Shown here: one piece after another, positions 36,747 through 48,500 of the stretch
How positions within the stretch are numbered: position 1 is the stretch's first letter
Layout: each line of letters opens with the position of its first letter
Assembly: GCF_937951745.1 (NCBI RefSeq)
Contig: NZ_CALFBQ010000004.1
Span: 55,767-119,766 of the forward strand
DNA from: an uncultured Chloroflexus sp.
GTDB lineage: Bacteria > Chloroflexota > Chloroflexia > Chloroflexales > Chloroflexaceae
Direction of reading: 5' to 3'
Length of the DNA stretch: 64,000 nt
Program-made: the position numbers and the translations under genes
Notes under the pieces: model-generated
What the model was told of the DNA's origin: nothing
The model's database searches: none
The model's input: the letters and a program-made list of their open reading frames with translations, nothing else

Positions 36747-36837
36747 GGGCAGGTCGCATAGTTGGTCTAGTGCGCGGCACTGGAAATGCCGTACAGCGTC
36801 AACGCTGTCGTGGGTTCGAATCCCACCCTGCCCGCCA
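36747..36837 (+). tRNA. tRNA-Ser (GGA)
   Basis: Acceptor GGGCAGG pairs with CCTGCCC, discriminator G and encoded CCA. D-stem GCA/TGC. Anticodon arm CGGCA-CTGGAAA-TGCCG gives anticodon GGA (codons UCC, UCU). A long variable arm (ACAGCG/CGCTGT), as in class II tRNAs, and T-arm GTGGG-TTCGAAT-CCCAC. Confidence 0.96.
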
Positions 36838-36843
36838 CCGCTA

Positions 36844-37458
36844 TTACCAAGTCGCCAGACCGATGCGCACCACGATGTACCCGATCAACCCCAGTAGGTG
36901 CAGCCACACAATCCACCAGAACACGCTCGCATACGATCCTTTGCTGACTTTGTGGCGCACCAGCTCTTGCCCGATCAACGCCCCCGGCCACCCACCGAGC
37001 AACTCCCACCAGTGCAGTGTCTTTTCGCGGATCCGCCGCACGCCGTGCTGCGCACGCTGTTTGTCTTCGATATAGAGCATCAGTGTCACTACACTGGCCG
37101 CCAGATACCAGCCGATAATCCATACCGATAGCCCTACCGTGATCGTTGCTAGTCCGAGCAGGGCAATGAACGCCGCACATACCAGCAGCGCCAGTATGGT
37201 ATCGCCCGGATTGACCCGCGGCGGCGCGATGCGTGGTGCCGGCGACTGCGACTCGACGTTGATCGCTTGCAGACGCCCCTGTGCATCTTGGCCAACCTCG
37301 AATCTGACCAGTTCACCAATCTGCGGCAGCCAATCGCGGTGATAGCATTGGTTGATGTGAAAGAAGATGTCATTGGGGTGGTTCGGCGTTTGAATGAAGC
37401 CGTACTTTTCCTGCGCTTTCCACGTGACAATACGGCCAATATAGCGTTGGTTGTTCAT
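36844..37458 (-). CDS. Cold-shock domain plus DUF1294 membrane protein
   Basis: 204 residues. Residues about 5-70 are a cold-shock RNA-binding fold (GRIVTWKAQEKYGFIQTP, NDIFFHINQC). After a proline-rich linker come three or four membrane helices with the DUF1294 pattern (YIEDKQRAQHGVRRIREKTL, WELLGGWPGALIGQ, ending in LHLLGLIGYIVV). This fusion is known in many bacteria. It may link RNA binding with the membrane, but no function is proven. No Shine-Dalgarno is seen before the ATG at 37458. It faces the tRNA gene 6 bp away. Confidence 0.85.
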   Translation of the reverse strand: MNNQRYIGRIVTWKAQEKYGFIQTPNHPNDIFFHINQCYHRDWLPQIGELVRFEVGQDAQGRLQAINVESQSPAPRIAPPRVNPGDTILALLVCAAFIALLGLATITVGLSVWIIGWYLAASVVTLMLYIEDKQRAQHGVRRIREKTLHWWELLGGWPGALIGQELVRHKVSKGSYASVFWWIVWLHLLGLIGYIVVRIGLATW

Positions 37459-38067
37459 GGTAATAATGATAAGTGAAATGATGAAACCTTTACGAAAAAG
37501 AATACCACGCCAAACATCTTCGGTCAAATAGGAGTGATGTTATGGCATAGGGCGTGTACAGTTGTTGTTGCGAGGGCGCGTGGGGGCAGTGCGTCGCGCT
37601 GCCCGCGCGCCTGCAGCCATCTCCCGCTTCAGCAGAAAACGCCCCCGCAGCGGGTAACTCTCGTGCTCGGCGGGCATCGCTTCGCCGTCTCTGGCGGCTC
37701 GCAATGACAAGCGGAGAATGGGGGGCGTGTGCGGTTGTTATGGCGAGGGGGTGAGTTAACCCCGCAGAGCAGTGGCACAGCCCCCACCCCAGCCCTCCCC
37801 CGCTGGGGGAGGGAGTTAACCCCCCTCGTCCAGCGGGTTTAGGGGCGAACAGAATACATGAGCAAAAATACGGTTGATAGTCTTGGAATGCGCCGTTTCA
37901 CCCTCACCCCCAGCCTCGCTCCCACTGGCGCGGGAGTGGGGCGATCATTCCTTCCACCTCAACACGTGACTGTGCCGGTAACACAGCCGCTTCCCCCCTC
38001 CCGCCGTGAGGTAGGAGCAGGGGGCCGGGGTGAGAGCCAACCCGCACTGCGGGCTTCGTAACCACAG
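37459..38067. repeat. Gene-free region with GC-rich repeat fragments
   Basis: About 600 bp without a credible gene. It holds CCCCCACCCCAGCCCTCCCCCGCTGGGGGAGGGAG (about 37781-37815), a relative of the 17.5-kb repeat, and near-inverse runs of GCTCCCACTGGCGCGGGAGTGGGG (37917-37940). The rest shows no promoter or RNA I can name. Confidence 0.5.
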
Positions 38068-38086
38068 CCCGGCCCTTTGGGCCGGG
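38068..38086. terminator. GC hairpin upstream of carB
   Basis: CCCGGCCC-TTT-GGGCCGGG. It could end transcription coming from the left; it lies about 70 bp before the carB promoter, so it is not an attenuator in that transcript. No T run. Confidence 0.5.
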
Positions 38087-38133
38087 TTGCCCTGTTCCCC
38101 AGCAGTTTGTTCTTTCTCCACCAGACCGGCATC

Positions 38134-38163
38134 GTGAAACCTTCATCAATCGTATTGTATAAT
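38134..38163 (+). promoter_or_regulatory. Probable carB promoter
   Basis: TATAAT at 38158-38163 with a weak -35 (GTGAAA, 38134-38139, 18-bp spacer). AAAGGAG follows near 38203 and the ATG is at 38223. Confidence 0.55.
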
Positions 38164-38222
38164 CAAGCAGCGCCGTGCGGGGCGCGCTGGTTTGCTCCGC
38201 GCCAAAGGAGTCTGAGACAAAG

Positions 38223-41200
38223 ATGCCGAAGCGCACCGATCTCCATACTATTCTCATTATCGGCTCTGGCCCAATTGTGATCGGCCAAGCCTGCGAATTC
38301 GACTATTCCGGCACTCAAGCGTGTAAGGCGTTGCGCGAAGAGGGCTACCGGGTGGTACTCGTCAATTCCAACCCGGCCACCATCATGACCGATCCCAGCC
38401 TCGCCGACGCTACCTACATCGAACCGTTGACCGTCCCTAGTCTCGAACGCATCATTGCCCGTGAGCGGCCCGACGCGATTTTGCCCACCGTCGGCGGTCA
38501 AACCGCGCTCAATTTGGCGGTAGCCCTGCACGAGGCCGGTATCCTCGCTACGTATGGCGTCGAGCTGATTGGCGCATCGGTCGAAGCGGTGCGTATCGCC
38601 GAAGATCGCCAACGCTTTAAGGATAAAATGATCGAAATTGGCTTGCAGGTGCCACGTTCTGGTACCGCGACCACGCTCGATGAGGCGCTGGCAGTGGTGG
38701 CGCAGACCGGTTTCCCGGCCATTATTCGACCTTCGTTCACTCTCGGCGGCGAAGGCGGCGGCATTGCCTACAACATGGAAGAGTTCCGCGCCATTGTTGA
38801 ACGTGGTCTCGATGCTTCACCGGTATCGCAAGTGTTGATCGAAGAGAGTGTGCTGGGCTGGAAGGAGTTTGAGCTAGAGGTGATGCGCGACCGCAACGAT
38901 AACGGCGTTATCATCTGCTCGATCGAGAATATTGACCCGATGGGCGTGCATACCGGCGATAGCATTACGGTTGCCCCGGCGATGACCCTCACCGACCGCG
39001 AGTACGAGCGGATGCGCGATATGGGGTTGGCAGTGTTGCGCGCCGTCGGTGTTGAAACCGGTGGTTCCAATGTTCAGTTTGCCGTTTCGCCCACCGATGG
39101 CCGCATCTACGTGATCGAGATGAACCCCCGTGTCTCACGTTCGTCAGCGTTGGCCTCGAAAGCAACTGGCTTTCCGATTGCCAAGATTGCAGCGAAGTTG
39201 GCCGTCGGCTATACCCTCGATGAGTTGCCGAACGACATCACGCGCGAGACGCCGGCCTCGTTCGAGCCGACCCTCGACTATGTGGTGGTGAAGATTCCGC
39301 GCTTCACCTTCGAGAAGTTTCCCCAAGCCGATCAGACGCTCACCACGTCGATGAAGTCGGTCGGTGAGGTGATGGCGATCGGGCGTACCTTCCCCGAAGC
39401 CTTTCAGAAGGCGTGGCGCTCGCTCGAGCAGGGGCGAGCTGGGTGGGGTGCCGATGGCCGCGATGCGATTGAGCCGGAACGGTTGCGCGAGCGGTTGATT
39501 ACGCCCCATCCTGATCGCATGTTTTACATTCGCTATGCTTTGCAAAGCGGGATGTCGGTCGAGCAGATTAGTGCGCTGACCAAGATCGATCCGTGGTTCA
39601 TCCGTCAGCTCGAGCAGCTCGTCAATCTTGAAGGCCGCCTGCGCGCCTTTGATCTCAACACCATCCCGCCCGATCTGCTGCGCCAAGCCAAGCGTATGGG
39701 GTTCAGCGATGCGCAGCTTGCCCACTTGCTGCGCGTGCCTCCCGGCCCGCAGCGCTGGTCGGCAGAATTGGCGGTGCGTCAGCGCCGTCTGGCGCTCGGC
39801 ATTCGCCCGACCTTTCACCGCGTTGATACCTGTGCTGCCGAGTTCCCCGCCTACACGCCTTATCTTTATTCGTCATACGAAAGCGAAGATGAGGCGGAGC
39901 CGTCCGATCGCAAGAAGGTGGTGATCCTTGGTTCTGGCCCCAACCGGATCGGGCAGGGCATCGAGTTTGACTATTGCTGTAGCCACGCCGTCTTTGGGCT
40001 GCGTGCTCTTGGTTACGAGACCATTATGGTCAACTGCAACCCAGAGACGGTCTCGACCGACTACGATACCGCTGACCGGCTCTATTTCGAGCCGCTGACC
40101 CTCGAAGATGTGTTGAACGTGGTTGACGAAGAGCGGCCCGATGGCGTGATCATTCAGTTTGGCGGGCAGACGCCACTCAAATTGGCGCGGGCGCTCGAAG
40201 CAATCGGGGTACCAATCTGGGGCACGGCCCCCGAAGCGATCGATCTGGCCGAGGATCGTGACCGGTTTGGCGCGTTGTTGAAGGAGTTGCATATTCCCGC
40301 CCCCGAACATGGCAGCGCCACCTCGTGGGAAGAGGCGCTCGCCGTAGCCCGCCGGATCGGTTATCCAGTTGTAGTTCGGCCCAGCTACGTGCTGGGTGGG
40401 CGGGCGATGGCGATTGTTTACGACGACGCTGCCCTCGAACGCTATATGCGTGAGGCGGTCGCCGCTTCGCCGGAGCATCCGGTGTTAATTGACCGCTTCC
40501 TCGAAGATGCGTTTGAGATGGATGTCGACGCGATCTGCGATGGCGAGACGGTTGTGATTGCCGGGATTATGGAGCAAATTGAGTTGGCCGGCGTTCATTC
40601 CGGCGATAGCGCCTGCGTGATCCCAACTTACATGGTGGCCGAAGAGCACGTCGAAACTATGCGCCGGTATACCGAGCAATTGGCCCGCGCGCTGGGGGTG
40701 GTCGGCCTGATGAATATCCAGTACGCGATGAAAGACGGTGTTGTCTACGTGCTCGAAGTCAACCCGCGCGCCTCGCGTACCGTGCCCTTTGTCGCCAAGG
40801 CGACCGGTGTACCGTGGGCGCAATTGGCGGTGCAATGCGCCGCCGGCGCGCGGCTGCGGCACGAGCATGGTCGCATTGAGATCATGCATCCGGCCATGGT
40901 TAATCTGCCCCGCTACCGGTTGGATGTGACGAGCGAGCAGCGCTACCACGTCAAAGAAGTTGTGCTGCCGTGGTCGCGCTTCAGTGGCGTTGACACGCTG
41001 CTCGGCCCAGAGATGAAGTCCACCGGCGAGGGGATGGGCAGCGGCGCGACGTTTGGTGAGGCGTTTGCCAAGGCGCAGATGGCGTGCAATAGTCACCTAC
41101 CCACCAGCGGCAATGCCTTCCTCAGCGTCAACGACCGCGACAAGGCCAATCTGTTGCCAATTGCCCGTGATTTAGCAGCCCTCGGCTTCAAACTGCTGGC

Positions 41201-41513
41201 CACCAGCGGCACGGCTGCCTTTCTTCAACAGCACGGTCTTGAGGTGAAGCCAATCTACAAGGTGAACGAGGGCCGACCCAATGCGGTTGACTATATCAAG
41301 AATGGTGAGATTGCCCTTATCGTGAACACACCGCTCGGCAAGGCCAGCTTCTTTGACGAGGGGGCCATCCGCCGGGCCGCGATTGTGTATGGTGTGCCGA
41401 CCTTGACCACGCTGTCGGGAGCAGCAGCGGCGGTGCAAGCGATCCAAGCTATGCGCGCTGGCCAATGGACGTTGCTATCGCTGCAAGAACGGTCAGCGTT
41501 GGAAAAGGTGTAA
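38223..41513 (+). CDS. carB: Carbamoyl-phosphate synthase large chain
   Basis: 1096 residues, the usual CarB size. Two homologous ATP-grasp halves each begin with a nucleotide motif ([19 protein letters not shown] and [19 protein letters not shown]) and contain [13 protein letters not shown] and [12 protein letters not shown]. An oligomerisation part lies between them, and the C-terminal MGS-like domain (from about residue 950) may bind effectors. With CarA it makes carbamoyl phosphate from glutamine, bicarbonate and two ATP for arginine and pyrimidines. carA is not adjacent. The start ([10 protein letters not shown]) fits the family; AAAGGAG is about 13 nt upstream, which is long. Confidence 0.97.
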   Translation: MPKRTDLHTILIIGSGPIVIGQACEFDYSGTQACKALREEGYRVVLVNSNPATIMTDPSLADATYIEPLTVPSLERIIARERPDAILPTVGGQTALNLAVALHEAGILATYGVELIGASVEAVRIAEDRQRFKDKMIEIGLQVPRSGTATTLDEALAVVAQTGFPAIIRPSFTLGGEGGGIAYNMEEFRAIVERGLDASPVSQVLIEESVLGWKEFELEVMRDRNDNGVIICSIENIDPMGVHTGDSITVAPAMTLTDREYERMRDMGLAVLRAVGVETGGSNVQFAVSPTDGRIYVIEMNPRVSRSSALASKATGFPIAKIAAKLAVGYTLDELPNDITRETPASFEPTLDYVVVKIPRFTFEKFPQADQTLTTSMKSVGEVMAIGRTFPEAFQKAWRSLEQGRAGWGADGRDAIEPERLRERLITPHPDRMFYIRYALQSGMSVEQISALTKIDPWFIRQLEQLVNLEGRLRAFDLNTIPPDLLRQAKRMGFSDAQLAHLLRVPPGPQRWSAELAVRQRRLALGIRPTFHRVDTCAAEFPAYTPYLYSSYESEDEAEPSDRKKVVILGSGPNRIGQGIEFDYCCSHAVFGLRALGYETIMVNCNPETVSTDYDTADRLYFEPLTLEDVLNVVDEERPDGVIIQFGGQTPLKLARALEAIGVPIWGTAPEAIDLAEDRDRFGALLKELHIPAPEHGSATSWEEALAVARRIGYPVVVRPSYVLGGRAMAIVYDDAALERYMREAVAASPEHPVLIDRFLEDAFEMDVDAICDGETVVIAGIMEQIELAGVHSGDSACVIPTYMVAEEHVETMRRYTEQLARALGVVGLMNIQYAMKDGVVYVLEVNPRASRTVPFVAKATGVPWAQLAVQCAAGARLRHEHGRIEIMHPAMVNLPRYRLDVTSEQRYHVKEVVLPWSRFSGVDTLLGPEMKSTGEGMGSGATFGEAFAKAQMACNSHLPTSGNAFLSVNDRDKANLLPIARDLAALGFKLLATSGTAAFLQQHGLEVKPIYKVNEGRPNAVDYIKNGEIALIVNTPLGKASFFDEGAIRRAAIVYGVPTLTTLSGAAAAVQAIQAMRAGQWTLLSLQERSALEKV

Positions 41514-41544
41514 CGTCCCCAGTAGAGCTAGACGGCGTCCGGCT

Positions 41545-41700
41545 CTACGCAAAGGCGCCCAAGACTGCAAAGCGGCGCAGAGGGGTTTGGTGATATAAAC
41601 TGTCCTCTGCGTCCTACGCGCCTTTGCGTTTACAATCTTTGCGTTCTCTGCGTCTGGGCGTTAACCCCTTTGCGCCTTTGCTTCCATCGCGCCTTTGCGT
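41545..41700. repeat. CGCAAAGG repeats in both orientations
   Basis: A dense patch: TACGCAAAGGCGCCCAAGAC, GCAAAGCGGCGCAGAGG, then the inverse TCCTCTGCGTCCTACGCGCCTT and CTTTGCGTTCTCTGCG, up to the end of the ABC exporter gene. The opposed copies could fold into a long stem between carB and that convergent gene. Confidence 0.65.
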
Positions 41701-43509
41701 TTACCGCTGACCCGCCGCCTCGATGTATTCAAGGCTCTGGTGGCGGAAGTAGGTGTTATACAGCTCAGCATAGTGCCCGCCAGCAGCCAGCAACTGGTCG
41801 TGCGTTCCCTGTTCGAGAATCTCGCCGCGGCGTAGCACGATGATCCGGTCAACTTCGCGCACCGTGCTCAAGCGGTGGGCGATGATGATCGCGGTTCGAT
41901 CCCGCATCGCCTCATCCAAACCCTCTTGAATCAAGGCTTCGGTGAGCGGATCAATGCTAGCGGTGGCTTCATCCAAAATGAGAATCGCCGGGTCTTGCAA
42001 TAACACTCGCGCCAATGCCACCAGTTGCCGCTGGCCCATGCTCAGGCTGCTGCCGCGCTCGCCGACCGGCGTATCGAGACCCGCTGGCAGGGTTGCTAGC
42101 CAATCGCCGTGCCCCACCCGTTGCGCCGCCGCCAGCACCTCATCGTCGCTCGCGTCTGGTTTCCCGTAGCGAATATTCTCGCGCACTGTGCCATCGAATA
42201 GAAATGGCGTCTGCGTCACCATACCCAATTGGCTGCGATAGGCGGCCAGATCAAGCCGGCGAATGTCGTAGCCGTCGATCTTGATCTGCCCGCCTTGAAA
42301 CTCGTAGAAGCGGGCGATTAGCTTGGCAATGCTGCTCTTGCCGGAACCAGTATGACCAACCAGCGCCACTCGCTCTCCCGGTTGAATATGCAGATTGAAC
42401 TGGCGTAAGACCGGTTCGCCCGGTTTGTACGCAAAATCAACCCGATCGAAGATAATCTCGCCGCACAACCGGCCCGGATCGAGCCGGTCGCTCTGCGTCA
42501 CCCGCGGTTCGGCGTCGATCAGCGCGAACACCCGCTCGCCGGCGGCTAACCCGAGTTGGAACTGGCTCCAGAATGAGGCGATGCTGGTCAGCGGGAACCA
42601 AAAGCTCTGCAGGCCTTGGATGAAGAGAAACCACGTGCCGGTGGTGAGTTCGCCGGCATAGACCTTCTGCCCACCGAGGTAGACGAGCAGCGCGGTGCCG
42701 GCGGCAGCTAGCAGATTGAGCAGCGGAAAGATGCTGCTAAAGGTATAACGGGTGTACAAGTTGACTCGCCGGCTCTTTTGGTTGACATCGAGAAAGTCGG
42801 CGTACACCGCCTGCTCTTGGCGGAAGGTCTTGGCGACCCCGATCCCGCTCACCGTTTCTTGAATGTGATTACTGACTTCGGCATTCACCCGCCGCGAGGC
42901 GGTAATGACCTTACGCGCAATAGTACGAAACGCTAATGCGGCACCAATGATGAGTGGCGCCAACCCGAGCAGCACCAGCGTCAGCGACCAACTGACGGTT
43001 GTCAGATAACCGACCAGCACTACCACCAGCAGCAACCGGCTGAGCAGATCCATGGTCAGCGTCATCACCTGCGCAAAAGCTGCTGTGTCGGAATTCACAC
43101 GACTGACGATTTTGCCCGACGGAAACTCGTCGTAGAAGCTGAGGTCGCGGGCCAGCACGGCATCGGCAGCATCGCGACGCAGCGCCAGCACCACGTCGCC
43201 GATGGCCCGCACCGACATTGTTTGCCGGATCAGGTTAAACACCCACGACAAACAAGCGATCAGGGCCAGCGCACCGGCCAGCACTGCCGCCTGATTGAGC
43301 GAGGTTGCGGTCTGAATCTCGTCAATGCTGTACGAGATAAAGATCGGGATGAGCGCCTCGATCAGCGCAGTGGCGCTAATCATCAACGCGGCGGTGATGA
43401 TCTTGGCGGCTTGCGGGCGAAAATAGCGCAGAATCCGCCGCACGAGTTCGCCATCGCTGTATGTGCGATCGTAGCCTTCAGCATCGAGGCCATCAAACAG
43501 AAAACCCAT
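41701..43509 (-). CDS. ABC exporter half, consensus-ATPase subunit
   Basis: 602 residues: six membrane helices (about residues 30-330) and a C-terminal NBD with Walker A GHTGSGKSS, Walker B ILILDEATASID with a full catalytic Glu, and a non-canonical signature SLSMGQRQL. It is 38 nt after the second half-exporter. The pairing of a changed signature here with a changed Walker B in the partner is the hallmark of heterodimeric exporters (TM287/288, BmrCD, TmrAB). It probably exports drugs, lipids or peptides. Confidence 0.9.
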   Translation of the reverse strand: MGFLFDGLDAEGYDRTYSDGELVRRILRYFRPQAAKIITAALMISATALIEALIPIFISYSIDEIQTATSLNQAAVLAGALALIACLSWVFNLIRQTMSVRAIGDVVLALRRDAADAVLARDLSFYDEFPSGKIVSRVNSDTAAFAQVMTLTMDLLSRLLLVVVLVGYLTTVSWSLTLVLLGLAPLIIGAALAFRTIARKVITASRRVNAEVSNHIQETVSGIGVAKTFRQEQAVYADFLDVNQKSRRVNLYTRYTFSSIFPLLNLLAAAGTALLVYLGGQKVYAGELTTGTWFLFIQGLQSFWFPLTSIASFWSQFQLGLAAGERVFALIDAEPRVTQSDRLDPGRLCGEIIFDRVDFAYKPGEPVLRQFNLHIQPGERVALVGHTGSGKSSIAKLIARFYEFQGGQIKIDGYDIRRLDLAAYRSQLGMVTQTPFLFDGTVRENIRYGKPDASDDEVLAAAQRVGHGDWLATLPAGLDTPVGERGSSLSMGQRQLVALARVLLQDPAILILDEATASIDPLTEALIQEGLDEAMRDRTAIIIAHRLSTVREVDRIIVLRRGEILEQGTHDQLLAAGGHYAELYNTYFRHQSLEYIEAAGQR

Positions 43510-43547
43510 GACCGTCCTTTCTACTCATCAGCGCCATCATCACGCCG

Positions 43548-45350
43548 TCAACTTGCCGCTGGCGCCGGGCGCGCCGCCGGATGCTCATAGCGAGCAAAGA
43601 TCCGCCGGTAGTGCGGCGAGGTGCGCAGCAGCTCCTCGTGGGTACCGGCGGCGACCAATCTGCCGCCATCGAGCACCAGTATCTGATCGGCCCAGCGGAT
43701 CTGCGCCAGCCGGTGGGTGATCAACAACACCGTGCGCCCTTGCTGCGCATGCCGGATCGCACGCTGAATCTCATCTTCGGTCGCACTATCGATCGCGCTG
43801 GTGCTATCGTCGAGAATAAGAATGCGCGGGTTGGCGAGAAACGCGCGGGCCAGTGCGATCCGCTGCCGTTGCCCGCCCGACAGGGTCACGCCGCGTTCGC
43901 CGATCACCGTCTGGTAGCCATTGGGCATGCGGCTAATAAACTCGTGGGCTTGGGCGGCGCGCGCCGCTGCCTCGATCTGCTCTTGGGTCGCGCCGGGCGC
44001 GCCAAAGGCGATATTTTCGCCGATCGTGCGTGAGAAGAGGAAGATATCTTGCTCAATCTTGCCGATCTGCGAGCGCAGGGCATCGAGATTCCACTCCCGC
44101 ACATCTACCCCATCAATCAACACCCGCCCGCTGGTTGCGTCGTATGTACGGTTGACGAGTTGGGTCAGCGCGCTCTTGCCGCTGCCCGTCTGCCCGACAA
44201 TCGCCACCGTCTGCCCGGCGGCAATACGGAACGAGATGTCGCGTAGCACCTGATGCGGCTCTTCGCCGGGGTGAGCGGCAAAGCTAAAGCTCACCTTCTC
44301 GAACTCGATCTCGCCGCGCATTGGCGCGCGATAGCCGTTCGGATTCTCGTCAAGATCAGTGGTGGCGTTGATGACCGAAAGAATGCGACGTGCGCCGGCC
44401 AACCCGGCCTGAAAGACCGAGAAGGCGAAGAGCGAGATGAAGGTTGGGAAGCGCAAGACATTCATCAGCCCGATCACCGCCACTACTTGCCCCAACCCGA
44501 TTTCACCAGCGCTGTAGAGCCACAGGGCATGGAAAAACTCCGCGCCTAGCGCAATCCCAAACAGCAAGAGCGGCAGATAGCGCGCCTCAATGTCACCTTG
44601 CTGCACAAACAGATCGCGGAAGCGTTGGGCGTTGCGCAGATACTTCGAGCGCTCGAGTGCCTCGCGAGCACTGGCCTTCACTACCTCGATCCCGCTGATC
44701 GTCTCTTCCAACCCAGCATTCATTACCCCATACTGCTCGCGCTGGCGCTGGATCACCGGCATCAACCGGCGCAGATACCAGCGCGCGGTGATAATATAGC
44801 CCGCCACGAAGAGCAATGGCACGATGATCAGGCGTGGTTCGGTGAAGAAGATGAAGGTCAGCGGCACCACGATCCCCAACACCGTTTCAGAGATCAAAGT
44901 AGCGCCGGGCACCATCATATTCGCTACGAAATTGGTATCATCGGTGGCGCGCGCCATGAGGTCGCCTGCGCGCTGGCGATCGTGAAACGCCTTGCTCTTG
45001 GCCAGCAAGCTCTCGTAAAACTCTTGCCGCACATCAGCTTCGACCCGCGCTGCGACATTCTCAGCCGACAAACTGCCAATCAACGCCGTTACGCTATCCG
45101 TCACCATTACGGCCAGCACCGCCAGTGCCAACCCGGTCAAGGCGGCGTAATCGGGCGGGCCGCTCAGCACGTCGGCAACGCGCCCAATTAACGCTTGCGC
45201 CCCTGAATAAGCCGCCCATGCGGTGATGAAACAGAGGTAAAATCCCAACACAAACGGCCAGTAACGCGCCACGTGCGAGAGCAGCCAACGCGCTACGCTG
45301 CGCCGGTCGTAAACGTAGGCCGAAGCAACCGTAAATTCACTACGCTGCAC
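43548..45350 (-). CDS. ABC exporter half, degenerate-ATPase subunit
   Basis: 600 residues, same half-exporter layout. NBD with Walker A GQTGSGKSA, a perfect signature TLSGGQRQR, and Walker B ILILDDSTSAID in which the catalytic Glu is Asp. This is the partner that contributes the inactive ATP site. It is the first gene of the pair. The substrate is unknown. Confidence 0.9.
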   Translation of the reverse strand: MQRSEFTVASAYVYDRRSVARWLLSHVARYWPFVLGFYLCFITAWAAYSGAQALIGRVADVLSGPPDYAALTGLALAVLAVMVTDSVTALIGSLSAENVAARVEADVRQEFYESLLAKSKAFHDRQRAGDLMARATDDTNFVANMMVPGATLISETVLGIVVPLTFIFFTEPRLIIVPLLFVAGYIITARWYLRRLMPVIQRQREQYGVMNAGLEETISGIEVVKASAREALERSKYLRNAQRFRDLFVQQGDIEARYLPLLLFGIALGAEFFHALWLYSAGEIGLGQVVAVIGLMNVLRFPTFISLFAFSVFQAGLAGARRILSVINATTDLDENPNGYRAPMRGEIEFEKVSFSFAAHPGEEPHQVLRDISFRIAAGQTVAIVGQTGSGKSALTQLVNRTYDATSGRVLIDGVDVREWNLDALRSQIGKIEQDIFLFSRTIGENIAFGAPGATQEQIEAAARAAQAHEFISRMPNGYQTVIGERGVTLSGGQRQRIALARAFLANPRILILDDSTSAIDSATEDEIQRAIRHAQQGRTVLLITHRLAQIRWADQILVLDGGRLVAAGTHEELLRTSPHYRRIFARYEHPAARPAPAAS

Positions 45351-45529
45351 GATTAGTGGCTCCTCTCATGTCATCGCAACGTGGCCGCCAGTCGCAATCG
45401 TATTGGCACTGCGCCGCCGTGCGTATTGTGGCGAACATAGAACATTATTGCGAGTATATCCTACTTTCCCACCCTACGAGATCAGCCGTAAGGTGTAACC
45501 TTTTGCCTATGTTCAACGTAGAGATCGCG

Positions 45530-45538
45530 TGCTACAAT
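45530..45538 (+). promoter_or_regulatory. Extended -10 promoter of the FHA-clostripain gene
   Basis: TGC-TACAAT about 48 nt before the ATG at 45586. The -35 (TGTTCA) is weak. It supports the internal ATG over the upstream ATG at 45529, which would lie before the transcript start. Confidence 0.5.
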
Positions 45539-45585
45539 GCGGTTGTGCTTGCGTTCTGCTGTGCGTCATCACGAGGAATCTTGTT

Positions 45586-48500
45586 ATGTCTGCACGTGTG
45601 GTAGCGGTGAGTGGCCCGCTGGCCGGTCGGATGTTTCAATTGGGCGAAACATCGCTCACGTTTGGACGTTCGCCTGATAACGCGGTTGTGATCGCTAGCC
45701 AGCGCGCTTCTCGCCGGCATGCCGAGATTAGGCGTGAAGGCGGGGCGTATGTGCTGGTCGATCTGGGCAGCTCGAATGGTACGTTGCTCAACGGCCAGCT
45801 AGTGCAGCGGCAACTCTTGCGCACCGGCGATACGTTTGCAATCGGTGATGAGGTATTTCGGTTTGAAGAACTAGCTGGAGCTGTGCTCGAACCGACTTTG
45901 CCCGTTGGTTCATCACCACCGTCCGTTTCGCCACCCGCCGCTCCCGGATGGTCGGGGCAGCCCCAGCCGCCACCCGCCGCTCCCGGATGGTCGGGGCAGC
46001 CCCAGCCGCCGCCTGCCGCTCCCGGATGGTCGAGGCAGCCCCAGCCGCCACCCGCCGCTCCCGGATGGTCGAGGCAGCCCCAGCCGCCGCCTGCCGCTCC
46101 CGGATGGTCGGAGCAGCCCCAGCCGCCGCCGCCTGCCGCTGGCGGTTTTCAATTGCCGCCTGTCCCCTCTTCCGCGCTGCCGCCGGCAACCCAACCCCGT
46201 CGCTTCCCAATCTGGCTTATACTCGTTGGTGTGTTTACCTGCATCGTTCTCGCGGTTGCCGTTGCTGGCGGTGTGATCTTCTTTAACCGCGGCGGCGGTA
46301 ATGGTGGCGGCAACAATAACTCTAGCGGCGGCGGGTTCAATACATCTCCTATCGCGCAGCCAACCACGCCGACCCGTGTGCCGCCGCCTAATGCGGCGGA
46401 GTGGACGGTGCTGGTCTATCTCGATGGCGATAACAATCTTGAGTCTGATGCGATTGATGACTTTGAAGAAATGGCGCGGGTTGGCTCAACCGATCAGGTG
46501 CATATTGTGGTGCAAATGGATCGGATTCGTTCGCCAGAAGTGTGGGATGACCGTCGCTACGGCAACTGGGATAGCACGCTGAGGTTTCGGGTCGAAGCCG
46601 GAATGGAACCAACCCGCGAGAATGCACTGACCGATCTCGGCGAGCGCAATATGGGTGATCCGGCTACCCTGAGTGACTTCTTGATCTGGGGAATTGAGAA
46701 CTACCCAGCCAAACGTTACGCCATCATTCTCTGGGATCATGGCGCGTCGTGGCTAGGCATCGCCAGCGATGATACCGATGGGGATGTGTTGAATCTGCCC
46801 GAGATCAGCTCTGCCTTTGAGACGGCAATCGCGCGCACCCGTATCGGTGGCTTTGAGATGATCGGCTTTGATGCTTGCCTCATGGCCCAGTTTGACGTGC
46901 TGCACACGGTTGCTCCGTATGGCCGGGTGGCAGTCGCTTCCGCCGAACTCGAACCTAACAGCGGTTGGGCTTGGGATGCGTGGCTTGAGCAGGTGGTTGC
47001 TAAACCCGAACAAGATGGCTACGCGATTGGGCCGGTCATTGTGCAAACCTATATGGATTCGTTTCGCGGCCAAAGCGCTGATGAAGTGACACTCTCGGCC
47101 TTTGATCTCACCCGCATGAATGAGCTGGTGAGCGGGCTCGATGCTTTAGCGCAAGAATTGCAACGGGGGGTGCAACAAAGCTATACTGCTATCGGCCAAG
47201 CCCGTTCATTTACCAATGTGTATGCGCCATCGTATGCCGAAGAGTTTAATGCGATCGATCTGCCGCACTTTCTGAACTTGCTCCCCCAACAAGGTGCAAC
47301 TGGCGCTGTACGTGAGCGGGCCGCGCAACTGCTGCGCGCAATTGAATCGGCCCGGCTAGCTAATGGCGTCGGGTCGTATCACCGCGAGAGCGGCGGACTC
47401 TCGATCTACTTCCCACAGTTGGCTAATCTGTATGCTGAGGCATACGAACGCGCTTCACCGACGCCGCGCGCCACGGCGTGGGAAGAGTTTCTGACCACGT
47501 ACTATCAGGCAAGCAGTACGGTTGTGCAACGGCCAACGATTCGTGATTTAGCCATTAATCGCGATGTGGTGAGTGTCAATGCGCCCGCTAGTCTCACCGG
47601 CACCTTGGCCGGCAGTGATATTGCTTATGTGTTCCAATTTATCGGCATTCCCAACGATCGGCGCGATACGGTCGATCTGATTTTGGTTGATTTCATCTAC
47701 CCGCCGGGCGCTGCGCCGGGCAGCCAAGTGCCCAATTGGAGCGATGGCGAATTTAGCTTGCGCCTGAATTGGGACGCCACCAATTGGTACTTAAGCAACG
47801 GGAATGATTCGATTGAGGTCTTACTAGGACCCATTAAATATGGCTTTGAGTTTTACGGCGTTGAAGGCATCTATACATCAACCGCCACCGGTGAGCAAAT
47901 CAACGCTGGGCTCGTCTTTGCAATACAGGGCAATGAAGCGCAATTGCTCCGGGTTTGGGGTTTTCCCCGCACCGCTGGCAAGCAAGAACCGCAACCGTTT
48001 GAGTTGTTCCCCCGCGCTGGTGATACCTTTACCGCTTACTATCGCTCGTACACTGATACTGGGAGTGGACTGGAAGCTAATCGGTTTGAGGGCCAAACGA
48101 TTACATTTGGTGATGCGCCGCTCAAGGCGGTGCGTGGCCCGACTCTAAGCGGCGATTATGTGATGGGTTTTCTGGTGCGCGATATTGCCGGCAATTATCA
48201 CTACAGCTATGTGGATGTGGCGGTAGACAATACCAATGTGCCAACCACGCCGGGTGGTGGTGTGGCGCCGCCTGCCGGTGCAGCCCAAACCGGTTACCAA
48301 CGCTACGAAGGCGCGCTTAGTTTCGCTATTGATTATCCGCAAAATTGGCGCGCATTTGATACTGGCAACGACCGGATCATCTTCTCGAATCGCGCGGTTG
48401 ATGATGGTGTGTATGTGGTGGTTGACGTCTACAAGTTTGTTGACGACGATCCAACCGTTGCGACCCGCACCTTGATGGCAGAGCTAAAGACTGTCGTGAA

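Noticed and set aside
38068..38086. Pyrimidine or arginine attenuator for carB
   Set aside because: The hairpin lies upstream of the likely promoter and has no T run, so it is not in the carB transcript.
45931..46125. Tandem repeats as CRISPR or minisatellite outside genes
   Set aside because: They are in frame within the FHA-clostripain gene and encode a proline-rich linker.
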